From the IMG/VR virus record IMGVR_UViG_3300007234_000096, positions 1 through 24,105 of that record: a stretch of 24,105 nucleotides of DNA; one strand, given 5' to 3'. The notes below the pieces were generated by a model, which made no database searches, had not been told where the DNA came from, and worked only from the letters and a program-made list of their open reading frames with translations. The stretch's first letter is position 1, and each line of letters starts with the position of its first letter. Origin of the DNA: a virus. Both the position numbers and the translations under genes were made by a program. Positions 1 to 7,546 of the stretch are shown here, piece by piece.

Positions 1-1514
1 AGCACATTCTCTGGGTCATCTTGGAAGTAGGAAAACTCTGGCTCAAATCCGGGCTTGTAGTCTTTAGGAACTTGGTTAGAGACATTGAACTGACCACCTC
101 TAAGGTCTCTTTGAAGCTCTGCGTTGCCTGCCGCATTACCTCTCCCAGCACCGGCACCACCCTTTCCGCCTCCAATATTGGCAATACCTCCAGCCACATC
201 CGCCGCATCAGGATTTGAAAACCCTTCATTCTTGCCTTGCTGGATAAGCCCCTCAACTTTCCTGACGCGAGCAAGGTTCTCAGCGTTGAGACCGCTAAGG
301 TTTTCATATGCACTGCTCCAGTCATCTGCCTTGGTCATCCATTCAAACTGATCAGTCCCGTCAGAAAATTTGTTAAACCAGTCGTAGTCCTTATTGGTTA
401 ACATGCCTCGCCTGTACAGGTCATCAATCGCCTCCATCCCAGTCATGTCTGGCGTGTAGAACGTTGTGTTATCAATCCGTTCCTGCTCTTGGTTTTCCTG
501 AGCAGTCTGCAATCTCGTTGCGTTTTGCTGGGCGTAATACTCTTCAAACTTGGCCTGCTCATCAGGCGTTAAGAGGACGCCTCGTCTAGCCTTGTCAAGA
601 ATAAACTCAACGTCCGAAGTCGGAACTTGTCCGCCTTCCGCCATGCCAAAACCACCAAAGCTACTGAAGCCGGGGTTGATTGCATTGCGAGCCGACATCA
701 TTCGGTCGTAGGAATTGCGGCGTCTTTCCAGCCGATCTCGCTCTTCCTTTTTGAACGCGGCTTGCTGGGCATCCGCATAGTCCATTGCACTCAGAGTATT
801 AACGCCATAGCCAGTACCCAGTAATGCCATATTACTGCTGATATCCGGCAGCGCCTGATTGAATGCAGAGTCGGCCATGTACCAAGGAGAAGGTGATGCC
901 ATGCCAGCAGCACTACCTACAGAATTAGAAACGCCCGGAGCTAAGTTGCTTAAGCTTTGACTTGTTGTGTCAATGGCGGCAACCGAGGCATTAAGCCCGG
1001 CATCACCGGCAATAGCAGGCCCGAAGCCTGACGTTGCAGCACTTTGCATCGCTGCTTCTGATGCTGCCTGACCTGCCGCATCCGCTGCAAACTCGCTAGT
1101 TACAGTTGCCGCTGCCTGTTCTGCTGCTGTGTTGGCTGCGGTTTCCGCGCCAAGAGAACCAAGACCTTCCGCTAATACGTCACCAGCCCCGGAAGCCAAA
1201 CCTCCGGTGATTCCGGCCAATAAGCCTCGCTTGAGATCTCCGGTAATAGCCGCAGTGGCCGCGCCAGTAAGGATGCCTGTGCCTAATGCGCCAAGTCCCA
1301 TCGCCCCGCCAGCCATACCAATAAGTGGTGCTAGCAGAGGAAGGAATGCTTCCGGCTGACCTGTTACTGGGTTGATGGTTAGCTCGCCAGTGGGCGACAT
1401 CGAACGAAGCATTTCGACTTCTATAGGATTAAGGTGAACAAGTTGAGAGTCACCGTATCGACCATACTGCTGAAGCTGCTGGGCCATTGGGGCCAGTGGA
1501 TATTGTGCGTTCAT
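1..1514 (-). CDS. Gly/Ala-rich virion protein, candidate internal/ejection protein (3' end cut by window edge)
   Basis: An open frame of at least 504 codons starts at ATG 1514 and reaches the left edge without a stop, so the C-terminus is missing. The start overlaps the upstream stop as TAATG. It begins MNAQYPLAPMAQQLQQYG. Residues about 50-115 are hydrophobic and rich in Gly and Ala, with small residues spaced as in glycine zippers (GMAGGAMGLGALGTGILTG and a second GLLAGITGGLASGAG run). About residues 120-200 are Ala/Ser/Gln-rich. A charged helix (KKEERDRLERRR) follows, then a GFGMAEGGQVP segment near residue 290, then a charged helical region ending in a GGGKGGAGAGRG low-complexity stretch. 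I do not recognise the family. A long, membrane-prone, helix-rich protein at the end of the tail genes is the kind of product expected for DNA-ejection or internal virion proteins (P22 gp7/gp16/gp20 analogues), but that is inference. A tape-measure-like role is the alternative. Confidence 0.8.
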   Translation of the reverse strand, partial: MNAQYPLAPMAQQLQQYGRYGDSQLVHLNPIEVEMLRSMSPTGELTINPVTGQPEAFLPLLAPLIGMAGGAMGLGALGTGILTGAATAAITGDLKRGLLAGITGGLASGAGDVLAEGLGSLGAETAANTAAEQAAATVTSEFAADAAGQAASEAAMQSAATSGFGPAIAGDAGLNASVAAIDTTSQSLSNLAPGVSNSVGSAAGMASPSPWYMADSAFNQALPDISSNMALLGTGYGVNTLSAMDYADAQQAAFKKEERDRLERRRNSYDRMMSARNAINPGFSSFGGFGMAEGGQVPTSDVEFILDKARRGVLLTPDEQAKFEEYYAQQNATRLQTAQENQEQERIDNTTFYTPDMTGMEAIDDLYRRGMLTNKDYDWFNKFSDGTDQFEWMTKADDWSSAYENLSGLNAENLARVRKVEGLIQQGKNEGFSNPDAADVAGGIANIGGGKGGAGAGRGNAAGNAELQRDLRGGQFNVSNQVPKDYKPGFEPEFSYFQDDPENV

Positions 1515-1843
1515 TAGCTTGTCTCAACTCCGTATAAATTAAATGTCAGTCCAGTGGCGCTGGCATAAACAGACACAACATCCGTCTCATTCAGCGTCAG
1601 ACCCAACACGGCAGTGAAGGAGTCATTGGCCCCGACACTCTTATCGTAATAAATGTAGTGCTTGTTATCTACCGTAGCACCATCAACTCTGACGGCAACC
1701 CTGAATGTGAGCGCACCACCCGTCCTGTTGCAGACAACAAGTGAGCTAGTGGTTGTTACGGACAAATCAGGAACTGTATACAGATCTTCTAGCGTGGTCG
1801 CTGCCGCCGCTATCTGGCCCAGAACCTTGATGACATCAGCCAT
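1514..1843 (-). CDS. Small beta-rich phage structural protein
   Basis: The protein has 109 residues and starts MADVIKVLGQ. The start at 1843 is chosen over an in-frame ATG nine bases upstream because it matches the usual start of this family. It gives an 8-nt overlap with the preceding gene, an arrangement seen at two other junctions here. The sequence has the form LGQ-x-A-AATTLxDLYTVP, then a beta-rich domain with VVCNRTGG, a KHYIYYDK strand and a C-terminal LTFNLYGVE. From memory this is a common small protein of marine phages, sitting among tail or neck genes and annotated only as structural or hypothetical. A virion surface or tail accessory role is likely from position; the precise function is unknown. 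Confidence 0.85.
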   Translation of the reverse strand: MADVIKVLGQIAAAATTLEDLYTVPDLSVTTTSSLVVCNRTGGALTFRVAVRVDGATVDNKHYIYYDKSVGANDSFTAVLGLTLNETDVVSVYASATGLTFNLYGVETS

Positions 1844-2033
1844 TGGACGCACCCATTAATAAGAACTGGTAGCGCTTTATAGAAAGGGAGGACAGCTTGC
1901 CCTTCTTTAACTGAACCTGTTCTATATCCTGACTAAGCTCAGACAGGTTAGTTCCCACTTGAAACCTAAAGCCCTGCTCTTCGGTCTGGGTGTACTCTGG
2001 ATTTGGTCTTTGTAGGGGAAACGTTTTTGCCAT
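1836..2033 (-). CDS. Small conserved phage protein of unknown function
   Basis: The protein has 65 residues and starts MAKTFPLQRPNPEYTQ. The ATG shares a base with the stop of the tail hub gene (TAATG), and the gene ends by overlapping the next one by 8 nt, so translation is probably coupled on both sides. The middle is polar and predicted helical (LSELSQDIEQVQLKKGKL). The C-terminal third is more hydrophobic (RYQFLLMGAS). No signal peptide, cysteine or catalytic motif is visible. Its position between the gp10-like hub and the small structural protein suggests a tail accessory or assembly factor. No family function is recognised. Confidence 0.75.
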   Translation of the reverse strand: MAKTFPLQRPNPEYTQTEEQGFRFQVGTNLSELSQDIEQVQLKKGKLSSLSIKRYQFLLMGASNG

Positions 2034-3886
2034 TATCTTCGACCATCCGTTCTGAACTGAAATCTAATGTCACCTAGCGTCCATCCGTAGCCCAGTCCTG
2101 CCGAGCTAAACTTAAGTGACATCTGCCTAGCTCTCGCTCGTATATGGTTCTGAGTCGATGAGCTTGAGATTTCCGCAGTGTCGAGTTCCACAAGATCAGC
2201 CATCGGGAAGTCTCTTCCGTTGACCGTTATTGTGATCTCAGCACTTGCTGGATTGCCGAATAGGCGGAAGTCAGGGATCACTCTGTTGGCAAAGTAGAAA
2301 GAGTCTCCTTCACCAAGCTCAAAATCCCCGGATACCGCATACGCATTTAGTGGTTCACCATCTGCGTCATATCCGTACTCATGATTATAAAGGTAGTTTG
2401 TATTAATGTTAACCGTGTCGTTACTCGATCCGATTGGATTGGTCTGGGTCGGAGCGGGTATCATCGCCCCTCTAGACATCGTTCCTACGCACCAATTTCT
2501 CTCTAAGTAGTTGAAAGTAACGTAGTTTGTGTTATCAGTATCGCCCTCACCAACTGGGTAAAACCAAGTAATCTCTGAAAAGTCTGGATTAGTGAAGGCA
2601 AATATCTTGAACTTCTGGGCAACATTAAGATTATCAAAGACATAGGCGAATACATCGCAGGGAATCCTATCTACCCCGCCGTTGTAAGCGTAGAAGCCGT
2701 CGGTATCCATAAAGAACACCGCATCACCCACCGCAACCGCCGCATTAGGCGAGACCATTGAGACGTTGTTGGCGATTAGCGAGAACCCAAACACGAACGG
2801 CAACCCGATATACCGCATTGAGTGTAGACCTTCATCAGTAAAGATGATGATCTCTTGCCTAGATTTAACCGCGCCGACGATGGTGGTTCCTGTTGCTAGA
2901 ACCTGACCGCCAGCACTGTTGGTTGCGGAGGGCACCCACTTGCCCGCTTCCTCTTGATCAGACCACCGCACCAATAGTGGATCGATAGAAGAAGAGCCAA
3001 GTGGGGCCGCTCCGAAAGCGATGACATGTCGATCAACGTCCGACACCATAACCTGTAATGCGGCTTCAGGTGGCGATGTTGCTCCAGACAAGTCAGATAG
3101 TGGGATTGCCCTGCCGCCCGCGCTTTGCTCCCAGTAGTAAATACCTCCGAGACGAGGGCAGAAAACAAGATCATCACCGAATATGTCTTGGCTGTACAGT
3201 CGGAGCTGTCCGCCAAGCGTCAATCCTACAGAGGTTCCCCATGCGCCGGAACCCCAAGCTCCAACACCCCAGCCTCCGCCGCCGGATACATAGGAGTTTG
3301 TTCCTATGTGGATCTGATACGCCCCAACCACGCTTGCGCCGCCATTCCCAGTATCAGAGGCGGTAGCTAAAACCTCGTCTCCGTTGGTGTCTTTGGCCTC
3401 TATCGTGTACGAGTTAGCACTAACCAGTGTCGCAACCTGATACTCCTGATTAAGCACATCTGCTGTGATGTTGCCGCCGAGACTTACTGCTCCAGAGAAT
3501 GTAACAAAGTCCCCGGCCAATGCGCCGTGATCTGTGTCTGACACAGTGATAGTGGCAGAGCCTGTTGTTGCAGAAAACGTCACATCGCCTGCCGCAGTTG
3601 TCTCTCGTATAGGCGTAATGTCATCAATTGCTCCGCCAGCTTCGATGTAGAACTTTAGATTTGTTCCTACACCTAAGTAATATTCAGCGCTTGAAGTGCC
3701 CCAGTCTTTAAGAGATCTTGCGACGCCTTTGTAAGTCTCTTGGGTTAGCTTCTGCCATCCGCCAATACTTTCAATCCGACCCTTTCTGAAGCGAACTTTA
3801 TCCGTGTCATACCATGCAAGACTGGCGGCGTACTGAGTGCTTTCCTTGTCAACGGTTGGCTTGAAGTTAAGGGTGACCAGCGGCAT
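2033..3886 (-). CDS. Tail hub / packaged-DNA stabilization protein, P22 gp10-like
   Basis: The protein has 617 residues. The start MPLVTLNFKP follows a GAGG Shine-Dalgarno sequence 5 nt upstream. The N-terminus has the pattern of a family I know from short-tailed phages: a TQYAASLAWYDTDKVRFRKG segment near residues 17-36, then IGGWQKL. This family is annotated as tail or DNA-stabilization protein and related to P22 gp10, the hub that plugs the portal after packaging. Residues about 95-190 form a Ser/Thr/Ala-rich beta insert. A Gly/Trp repeat (GGGGWGVGAWGSGAWG) lies near 205-220. The C-terminal half has many strands with regularly placed aromatics, compatible with a beta-propeller-like body, and ends GDIRFQFRTDGRR. 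It directly follows the lysis genes, an unusual placement for a tail hub. Assignment is at family level from memory; the beta-propeller fold is inferred. Confidence 0.8.
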   Translation of the reverse strand: MPLVTLNFKPTVDKESTQYAASLAWYDTDKVRFRKGRIESIGGWQKLTQETYKGVARSLKDWGTSSAEYYLGVGTNLKFYIEAGGAIDDITPIRETTAAGDVTFSATTGSATITVSDTDHGALAGDFVTFSGAVSLGGNITADVLNQEYQVATLVSANSYTIEAKDTNGDEVLATASDTGNGGASVVGAYQIHIGTNSYVSGGGGWGVGAWGSGAWGTSVGLTLGGQLRLYSQDIFGDDLVFCPRLGGIYYWEQSAGGRAIPLSDLSGATSPPEAALQVMVSDVDRHVIAFGAAPLGSSSIDPLLVRWSDQEEAGKWVPSATNSAGGQVLATGTTIVGAVKSRQEIIIFTDEGLHSMRYIGLPFVFGFSLIANNVSMVSPNAAVAVGDAVFFMDTDGFYAYNGGVDRIPCDVFAYVFDNLNVAQKFKIFAFTNPDFSEITWFYPVGEGDTDNTNYVTFNYLERNWCVGTMSRGAMIPAPTQTNPIGSSNDTVNINTNYLYNHEYGYDADGEPLNAYAVSGDFELGEGDSFYFANRVIPDFRLFGNPASAEITITVNGRDFPMADLVELDTAEISSSSTQNHIRARARQMSLKFSSAGLGYGWTLGDIRFQFRTDGRR

Positions 3887-3895
3887 AAGTACCTC

Positions 3896-4282
3896 TCAGT
3901 ACGACCAAATGGCAGGGGAGGGGAATCGAGGAGCCATACCGAGGTGGATAAACCTAGCGTCTAAAGGCCCTTTCTGGTTTATACCAATCCTGTGTATGCC
4001 ATGACGCATAGCAACTTGCACTAGCACGAAAGCATTGCCATACGACACTGCCAGATCAACAGCGAACCCTGTGGTGTGCTCTCCCACTGAATCCTTTGCT
4101 GCTTCTATTGGGTGGTTAGAGCACCTGTAGCCAGAAGCGACAGGTAAGGGGAATCCACATTCTTCTCTGATCTGATCCAACAGCGTGGCAAATTCATCAG
4201 AGAACTGATAAGCCTCGTCTATTGACCTGCCTTCTTTTAGGCAGTGCTTGCAGGCCAGCTCCTCTTTAGTGAAGTACTTCAT
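3896..4282 (-). CDS. M15-family zinc peptidase, probable endolysin
   Basis: The protein has 128 residues and fits the Peptidase_M15_3 family (D-Ala-D-Ala carboxypeptidase or L-Ala-D-Glu endopeptidase type), which cleaves peptide cross-links of peptidoglycan. Visible motifs are SGYRCSNHP (residues 50-58), GEHTTGFAVDLAV (67-79) and RFIHLG (110-115). The zinc ligands are therefore probably H69, D76 and H113, all present. The N-terminal TKEELACKHCLKEG carries a CxxC typical of several phage members. There is no signal peptide, so it needs the holin for access to the wall. The start overlaps the holin stop by 4 nt (ATGA), which argues for a coupled lysis unit. A virion-associated role is possible because of the tail genes on both sides, but cell lysis is more likely. 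Confidence 0.93.
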   Translation of the reverse strand: MKYFTKEELACKHCLKEGRSIDEAYQFSDEFATLLDQIREECGFPLPVASGYRCSNHPIEAAKDSVGEHTTGFAVDLAVSYGNAFVLVQVAMRHGIHRIGINQKGPLDARFIHLGMAPRFPSPAIWSY

Positions 4283-4683
4283 CGCCTCATTGTCTCAGCT
4301 ATTTTCTCGCCGCTGCGCCCTAAAATGTAGCCGCCAACACCGATAGAGATAAGGTTGTAAAGCGCATCGTAATCATCCTGAGTAAGACCTTCGGCAGAGA
4401 AGCCAAACCATCGCGCCACCACCAGACCGAGAAAGGTCAGCATAGTAATTGGCCGCCAGTTAGCAGTCAGCCAGTGCTTTGATGATGCCTCGGCGTGGAC
4501 AATTTTGCCTTTGGCCTCTATCAACCCAGACTCGTAATCAAAAACCTTTTGCATGGCAGCAGCCTGAACATCTAAGAGATGGCCTTTTGCCTTCAGCCTT
4601 TCTTCTTCAGAGGTGTGTAGCTCATCAATCAGTTCTGCTGCTGGCTTAAAAATACCTGCAATTAAGTCAGTAACGCCAATCAT
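4279..4683 (-). CDS. Holin of the 3TM gene-transfer-release type
   Basis: The protein has 134 residues. The start ATG overlaps the upstream stop as TAATG. It has an amphipathic charged N-terminal half with long helices (EEERLKAKGHLLDVQAAAMQ), followed by ANWRPITMLTFLGLVVARW near residues 73-91 and a second hydrophobic segment, LISIGVGGYILGRSGEK, near 110-126. This arrangement, with the RP motif at the first membrane segment and a GxYILGRSGEK ending, matches the GTA_holin_3TM family known from phages and gene transfer agents. It would form the membrane lesion that releases the M15 endolysin encoded by the overlapping next gene. The called family is well supported by pattern; the number of membrane passes cannot be settled by reading. 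Confidence 0.88.
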   Translation of the reverse strand: MIGVTDLIAGIFKPAAELIDELHTSEEERLKAKGHLLDVQAAAMQKVFDYESGLIEAKGKIVHAEASSKHWLTANWRPITMLTFLGLVVARWFGFSAEGLTQDDYDALYNLISIGVGGYILGRSGEKIAETMRR

Positions 4684-4898
4684 TACTTGTCCACCTTGTC
4701 ATCTAACTTTTGAAGAATGCGTTGGAGCATACTGCGTATTTCTTTGATCTCTCTGTCATGGGCTAAACGAGCCATTTCGTTTTCTGCTTTTAGCACGGCT
4801 ATCTGAGTAGTATGATCTTGCTGACGCTGGTACATAACCCAAACAAAAGCGCAAATTGGCACAACGATATAGCGCAAAAAAGTTTCAAGTACATCCAT
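4683..4898 (-). CDS. Small membrane protein with coiled coil, possible i-spanin-like lysis protein
   Basis: The protein has 71 residues: a single hydrophobic segment at about residues 8-24 (LRYIVVPICAFVWVMY), then a charged heptad-like helix to the end (QIAVLKAENEMARLAHDRE and beyond). It is preceded by a GAAGGGC ribosome site and the only clear TAG stop of the region, and its stop overlaps the holin start. An N-terminal anchor followed by a coiled coil, directly upstream of holin and endolysin, is the layout of inner-membrane spanins (Rz type). No partner lipoprotein with a lipobox was found, so this is inference. It could instead be a holin regulator or antiholin. Confidence 0.8.
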   Translation of the reverse strand: MDVLETFLRYIVVPICAFVWVMYQRQQDHTTQIAVLKAENEMARLAHDREIKEIRSMLQRILQKLDDKVDK

Positions 4899-4901
4899 TG
4901 C

Positions 4902-5267
4902 CTAGCCCTTCTCGTCGTAGTTAGCGATATGCCCGTCGATAATACCTCGGGTTTCTTTAGCGTAATCGCCAATATTTCTGAGATAACTTCGGTTTTCGAC
5001 TGAAATTTCTTTAACGTCTTGTATGCCATCTTGCACTGGCTTGATATAGGCGAGATACAAAAGACCCCCAAACATTGAGAATGTCGCAAAAGCGCTAGCT
5101 ATCCATGCGGGATAGTTAATAGGACGATTAATATCACTTCTCATGCCTTCCATACATGCAGTGTTCTTTTCCAGAATGGCGCTATGGACAGCTAAATTCT
5201 GCTCAAGCTGGGCAATCCTTCTCTCAACAGATCGCCTTTCCTCGTACTCGTACATTTCATTCTGCAT
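4902..5267 (-). CDS. Coiled-coil membrane protein next to the lysis genes
   Basis: The protein has 121 residues. AGGA lies 6 nt before the ATG. Residues about 5-40 are a charged heptad-like helix (EERRSVERRIAQLEQNLAVH), residues about 52-75 form one membrane segment (YPAWIASAFATFSMFGGLLYLAY), and the rest is polar and helix-prone with a VKEISVENRSYLRNI stretch. Three cysteine-poor, coiled-coil or membrane genes in a row (this one, the 71-aa protein and the holin) sit before the endolysin. I recall similar unnamed proteins in aquatic phages but no function. A role in lysis timing or envelope fusion is suggested only by position and topology. Confidence 0.8.
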   Translation of the reverse strand: MQNEMYEYEERRSVERRIAQLEQNLAVHSAILEKNTACMEGMRSDINRPINYPAWIASAFATFSMFGGLLYLAYIKPVQDGIQDVKEISVENRSYLRNIGDYAKETRGIIDGHIANYDEKG

Positions 5268-5276
5268 AGCGCTTCC

Positions 5277-5567
5277 TTACGAGACTCGTTTTTGAGCTAT
5301 CAATTTTCTTGCTCGCTCTACATCTGCTTCGTAAGCCTTGCGACAATGATCGTCCTGAAACGGGCTAAAAATAAAATCAATAGCCACTCGCAACATTCCC
5401 CATTGTACCCGGTGGCGTAACCGCCAACACCTGCCAGAGATAGACTCATTTGGGTTGTCGCTAAACAAAAAAACCACATTAATCCACTGGCTTGTTGCGT
5501 CACCAACGTGGATAAAGTAGTTAAAGATTGCTTGCAAGCTCAAAAAGGCCGTCCAGTTCTTCATCAT
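5277..5567 (-). CDS. Conserved phage protein of unknown function near lysis genes
   Basis: The frame gives up to 96 residues; the start is uncertain. ATG at 5567 (or 5564) overlaps the upstream gene by about 47 nt, with a weak GGGA nearby. An internal TTG start is also possible, since family members as I remember them begin close to residue 16 here. The conserved-looking core is DATSQWINVVFLFSDNPNES followed by SGRCWRL, a WGMLRVAIDFIF hydrophobic segment and DDHCRKAYEAD with two cysteines overall (C47, C74). Similar short proteins with a DP/NP-ES-S-R motif and a DHC motif occur in phages and prophages near lysis or tail genes. No biochemical role is known to me. Confidence 0.7.
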   Translation of the reverse strand: MMKNWTAFLSLQAIFNYFIHVGDATSQWINVVFLFSDNPNESISGRCWRLRHRVQWGMLRVAIDFIFSPFQDDHCRKAYEADVERARKLIAQKRVS

Positions 5568-6042
5568 TCATTCCCAAAACGCCCATCATGGTACTTATCC
5601 AAGGGCTTGTTCTGTCAACAGTCTGGGCATACTCCCACTCAATACTAATCTGAGTCTTATCTGGCTCTGGTATTAGTTGGATTGCCTGATCGATTAGCGA
5701 TAACTTGCCAACTTGCGATAGAGCTAGCCGAGCCTGACGCATAGTGACAGACGTGTTAGCCCGCTTCTCCGCCAGTTTCTGGGCGACCTCCTCTGGCGGT
5801 AGAGCTACAATGTCATAAGCAAGAACCCACGCGCCATTAATGTTCGCAGGCTCCCTAGCAACAGCCTTCTCTGTCATCTCGTCATGTGCTGGCTTGGGAA
5901 GCTCGGATAACCTATAGACATTGAACTGCGCGAGAACGCCATCAGAGAAGACCCTTGGAAAGCTAACATTCGGGTTGTCTCTCCTTAACTGGGTAAGGTT
6001 GTATAGATGGGGAACGCCATCGTTGCCAACTTTCACATACAT
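5521..6042 (-). CDS. Tail fibre assembly-like protein
   Basis: The protein has 173 residues. The start follows ACGAGG six bases upstream. The N-terminal part (LYNLTQLRRDNPNVSFP and the FSDGVLAQFNVYRL region) and the C-terminal part (RQARLALSQVGKLSLIDQAI, then ISIEWEYAQTVDRTSPW and DELDGLFELA-like end) follow the layout of phage tail-fibre assembly or DUF4376-like proteins. In that layout a helical C-terminal domain carries an R-A-L-x-x-x-G-L-L-x-x-V/I-D pattern and a W-x-x-A-x-x-x-R-x-S/P motif. It lies just downstream of the chain of fibre-like genes, consistent with folding or attaching them. Family membership is recognised by pattern only. Some members of this group are virion components rather than chaperones. 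Confidence 0.72.
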   Translation of the reverse strand: MYVKVGNDGVPHLYNLTQLRRDNPNVSFPRVFSDGVLAQFNVYRLSELPKPAHDEMTEKAVAREPANINGAWVLAYDIVALPPEEVAQKLAEKRANTSVTMRQARLALSQVGKLSLIDQAIQLIPEPDKTQISIEWEYAQTVDRTSPWISTMMGVLGMNDEELDGLFELASNL

Positions 6043-6053
6043 AATAAACCTCG

Positions 6054-6770
6054 TTACGCTTTAGGTAGAGAATAGGCGCAGATGGAGATCCATCCCGTCC
6101 CAGAGTCTCTTGTCACTGTGATTGTTTTGGAACCTCCCGTGCCCTCTTCTTCGCCCACAACAATAAGCCCATATCCGCCAGTGGATGAGTCCCCTATTGC
6201 CCCAGAGAATGAAGCCGTAGCAGTCAGGTCGGAGCTTATTGAGACGCTAGAGTCTTGAGATATCGCCGCCAGAATAATCGTTGAATCTGCCGATGTACTC
6301 AGCGTTACTTGCGCGGAAGCTACACCAGTCACCCCGGCTGTGTCTGTATCTTCTGGGGTTGAACACAAGGAACTAGGGACGTGTATTAGTGCATTGGTGT
6401 AGTCATAGATCTCAGGTTGGTAAGTGTTTATTTGCGTCTTCACGCCGACAGTTGCCGGATTATTGCTTACAACATACCTTGACATTGCGGCAACTCGAAA
6501 AATAGAAGTGCTTCTTGTCCCGCCAAGAATTTTGTTAGCTTCAGTCACGTCAGACCCGTCAATTCGTATTGCCACTGATATATCTGCAAAAGCGCCACCA
6601 GCTATATCTGCGTTAGGCAGTAAGCTTACCCCCACGACCATGTCGCCAATCTTGTAACCGCTAGCATTAAATGTCGTTAGATTGTCAGACGATCCCGCTG
6701 CATCGCCCGTAGACGTGGTTGTCGAGATCACCGCAAAGTCTGCGGCAGATAGCGCCTTAAAAAGTAGCAT
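6054..6770 (-). CDS. Beta-rich adhesin-like virion protein
   Basis: The protein has 238 residues. The start overlaps the previous stop as TAATG. It is rich in Ser, Thr, Gly, Ala and Val with alternating strand patterns, and has no cysteine cluster or signal peptide. Segments such as YKIGDMVVGVSLLPNADI, a SADSTIILAAISQDSSVSI stretch and the closing GWISICAYSLP resemble the second half of the fibre gene at 8576-9910 (GDxVVxVxxS, then DNSVSILCAMIDD, then a hydrophobic end strand). The two probably share a fold. I cannot name the family. Position in the fibre module suggests a tail fibre or surface decoration subunit. Confidence 0.8.
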   Translation of the reverse strand: MLLFKALSAADFAVISTTTSTGDAAGSSDNLTTFNASGYKIGDMVVGVSLLPNADIAGGAFADISVAIRIDGSDVTEANKILGGTRSTSIFRVAAMSRYVVSNNPATVGVKTQINTYQPEIYDYTNALIHVPSSLCSTPEDTDTAGVTGVASAQVTLSTSADSTIILAAISQDSSVSISSDLTATASFSGAIGDSSTGGYGLIVVGEEEGTGGSKTITVTRDSGTGWISICAYSLPKA

Positions 6771-7546
6771 TAGCCATTCCCCACATTAGCTGCATACAAC
6801 GTAGAACCCACCTTCCATAACGCAATCACCGTGTACCCTGTTACCGCCAGCGTTGGCGCAACGCCTGAATTATTTACCCATGTCGTTGTGGGCCATGTTA
6901 CCGAGTAGTCCGTCCCGTCATTGATCATAATGATGACGGACTGTCCCTCAGAAATGCTATCAGTGTAGGTTGTATTACCTGTAAGCGTATGCGTTTGTAT
7001 GGTTCCATTGTCTGGGTCTAGGGCCGCACTTGTCCCAGATAATGCATACACCGTCTCAGTGTACTGTCCGCCGAAGGTGACGCCAGTTAAGAAGGCATTT
7101 TGATTTGCGTCAGTCGCCGTTGCAGATGCACCACCGCCGTCAAACTTAATAACAACATCGCACCCATTTGGGAGCACAAAGTCATTGCTTGCGTTGTATG
7201 TGCCTTGGAATATGTAAATACTCCTGCTGGCAGACAATGAGTTTCTAAATCGAATTACCCGCTCTGCATCATTTGGAGTTAACTGAACGTAAGCATCCCC
7301 GCCAAGGTCGCCACCATCAATAAATTCAATAAAGGCATTGCGACCGACGCTAGAGGCACCGTCAGTTATAGGGAGTGTATTTGGAGAGCCAGACGATCCA
7401 GCCGCTGCAAGTACAGTCTGAGCAATGCCTGTAATTGCCTGATCGATCAGGTCATAGTTGGTGTTGGCGGTATCGCCCCATGTGCCTGTCTGCTCGCCAA
7501 TTCCGGGTTTTTCAATCCCAAGGTTGGTTGTGTATGTACTAGCCAT
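6770..7546 (-). CDS. Tail fibre protein with TNLGIEKP-type N-terminus
   Basis: The protein has 258 residues and begins immediately after the previous stop. The N-terminus ASTYTTNLGIEKPGIGEQ followed by TGTWGDTANTNYDLIDQAI matches a very common N-terminal module of phage tail fibre and structural proteins, with a start of the type TYTTNLxLxKPxxGExxGTWG. Residues about 60-165 are a beta-rich middle. Residues about 168-258 are a C-terminal domain with DGTxYxxTWPT and a VIALWKVGS ending that is clearly homologous to the end of the 213-aa protein at 9903-10544. The shared end may be a trimerisation or receptor-contact domain; this is inference. The N-terminal family assignment is firm by eye. Confidence 0.88.
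   Translation of the reverse strand: MASTYTTNLGIEKPGIGEQTGTWGDTANTNYDLIDQAITGIAQTVLAAAGSSGSPNTLPITDGASSVGRNAFIEFIDGGDLGGDAYVQLTPNDAERVIRFRNSLSASRSIYIFQGTYNASNDFVLPNGCDVVIKFDGGGASATATDANQNAFLTGVTFGGQYTETVYALSGTSAALDPDNGTIQTHTLTGNTTYTDSISEGQSVIIMINDGTDYSVTWPTTTWVNNSGVAPTLAVTGYTVIALWKVGSTLYAANVGNG

Noticed and set aside
4799-5089. Alternative minus-strand frame of 96 codons overlapping the coiled-coil membrane genes
   Set aside because: It would need two well-supported genes to be read in another frame; its hydrophobic end is incidental and no lipobox is present, so it is not an o-spanin.
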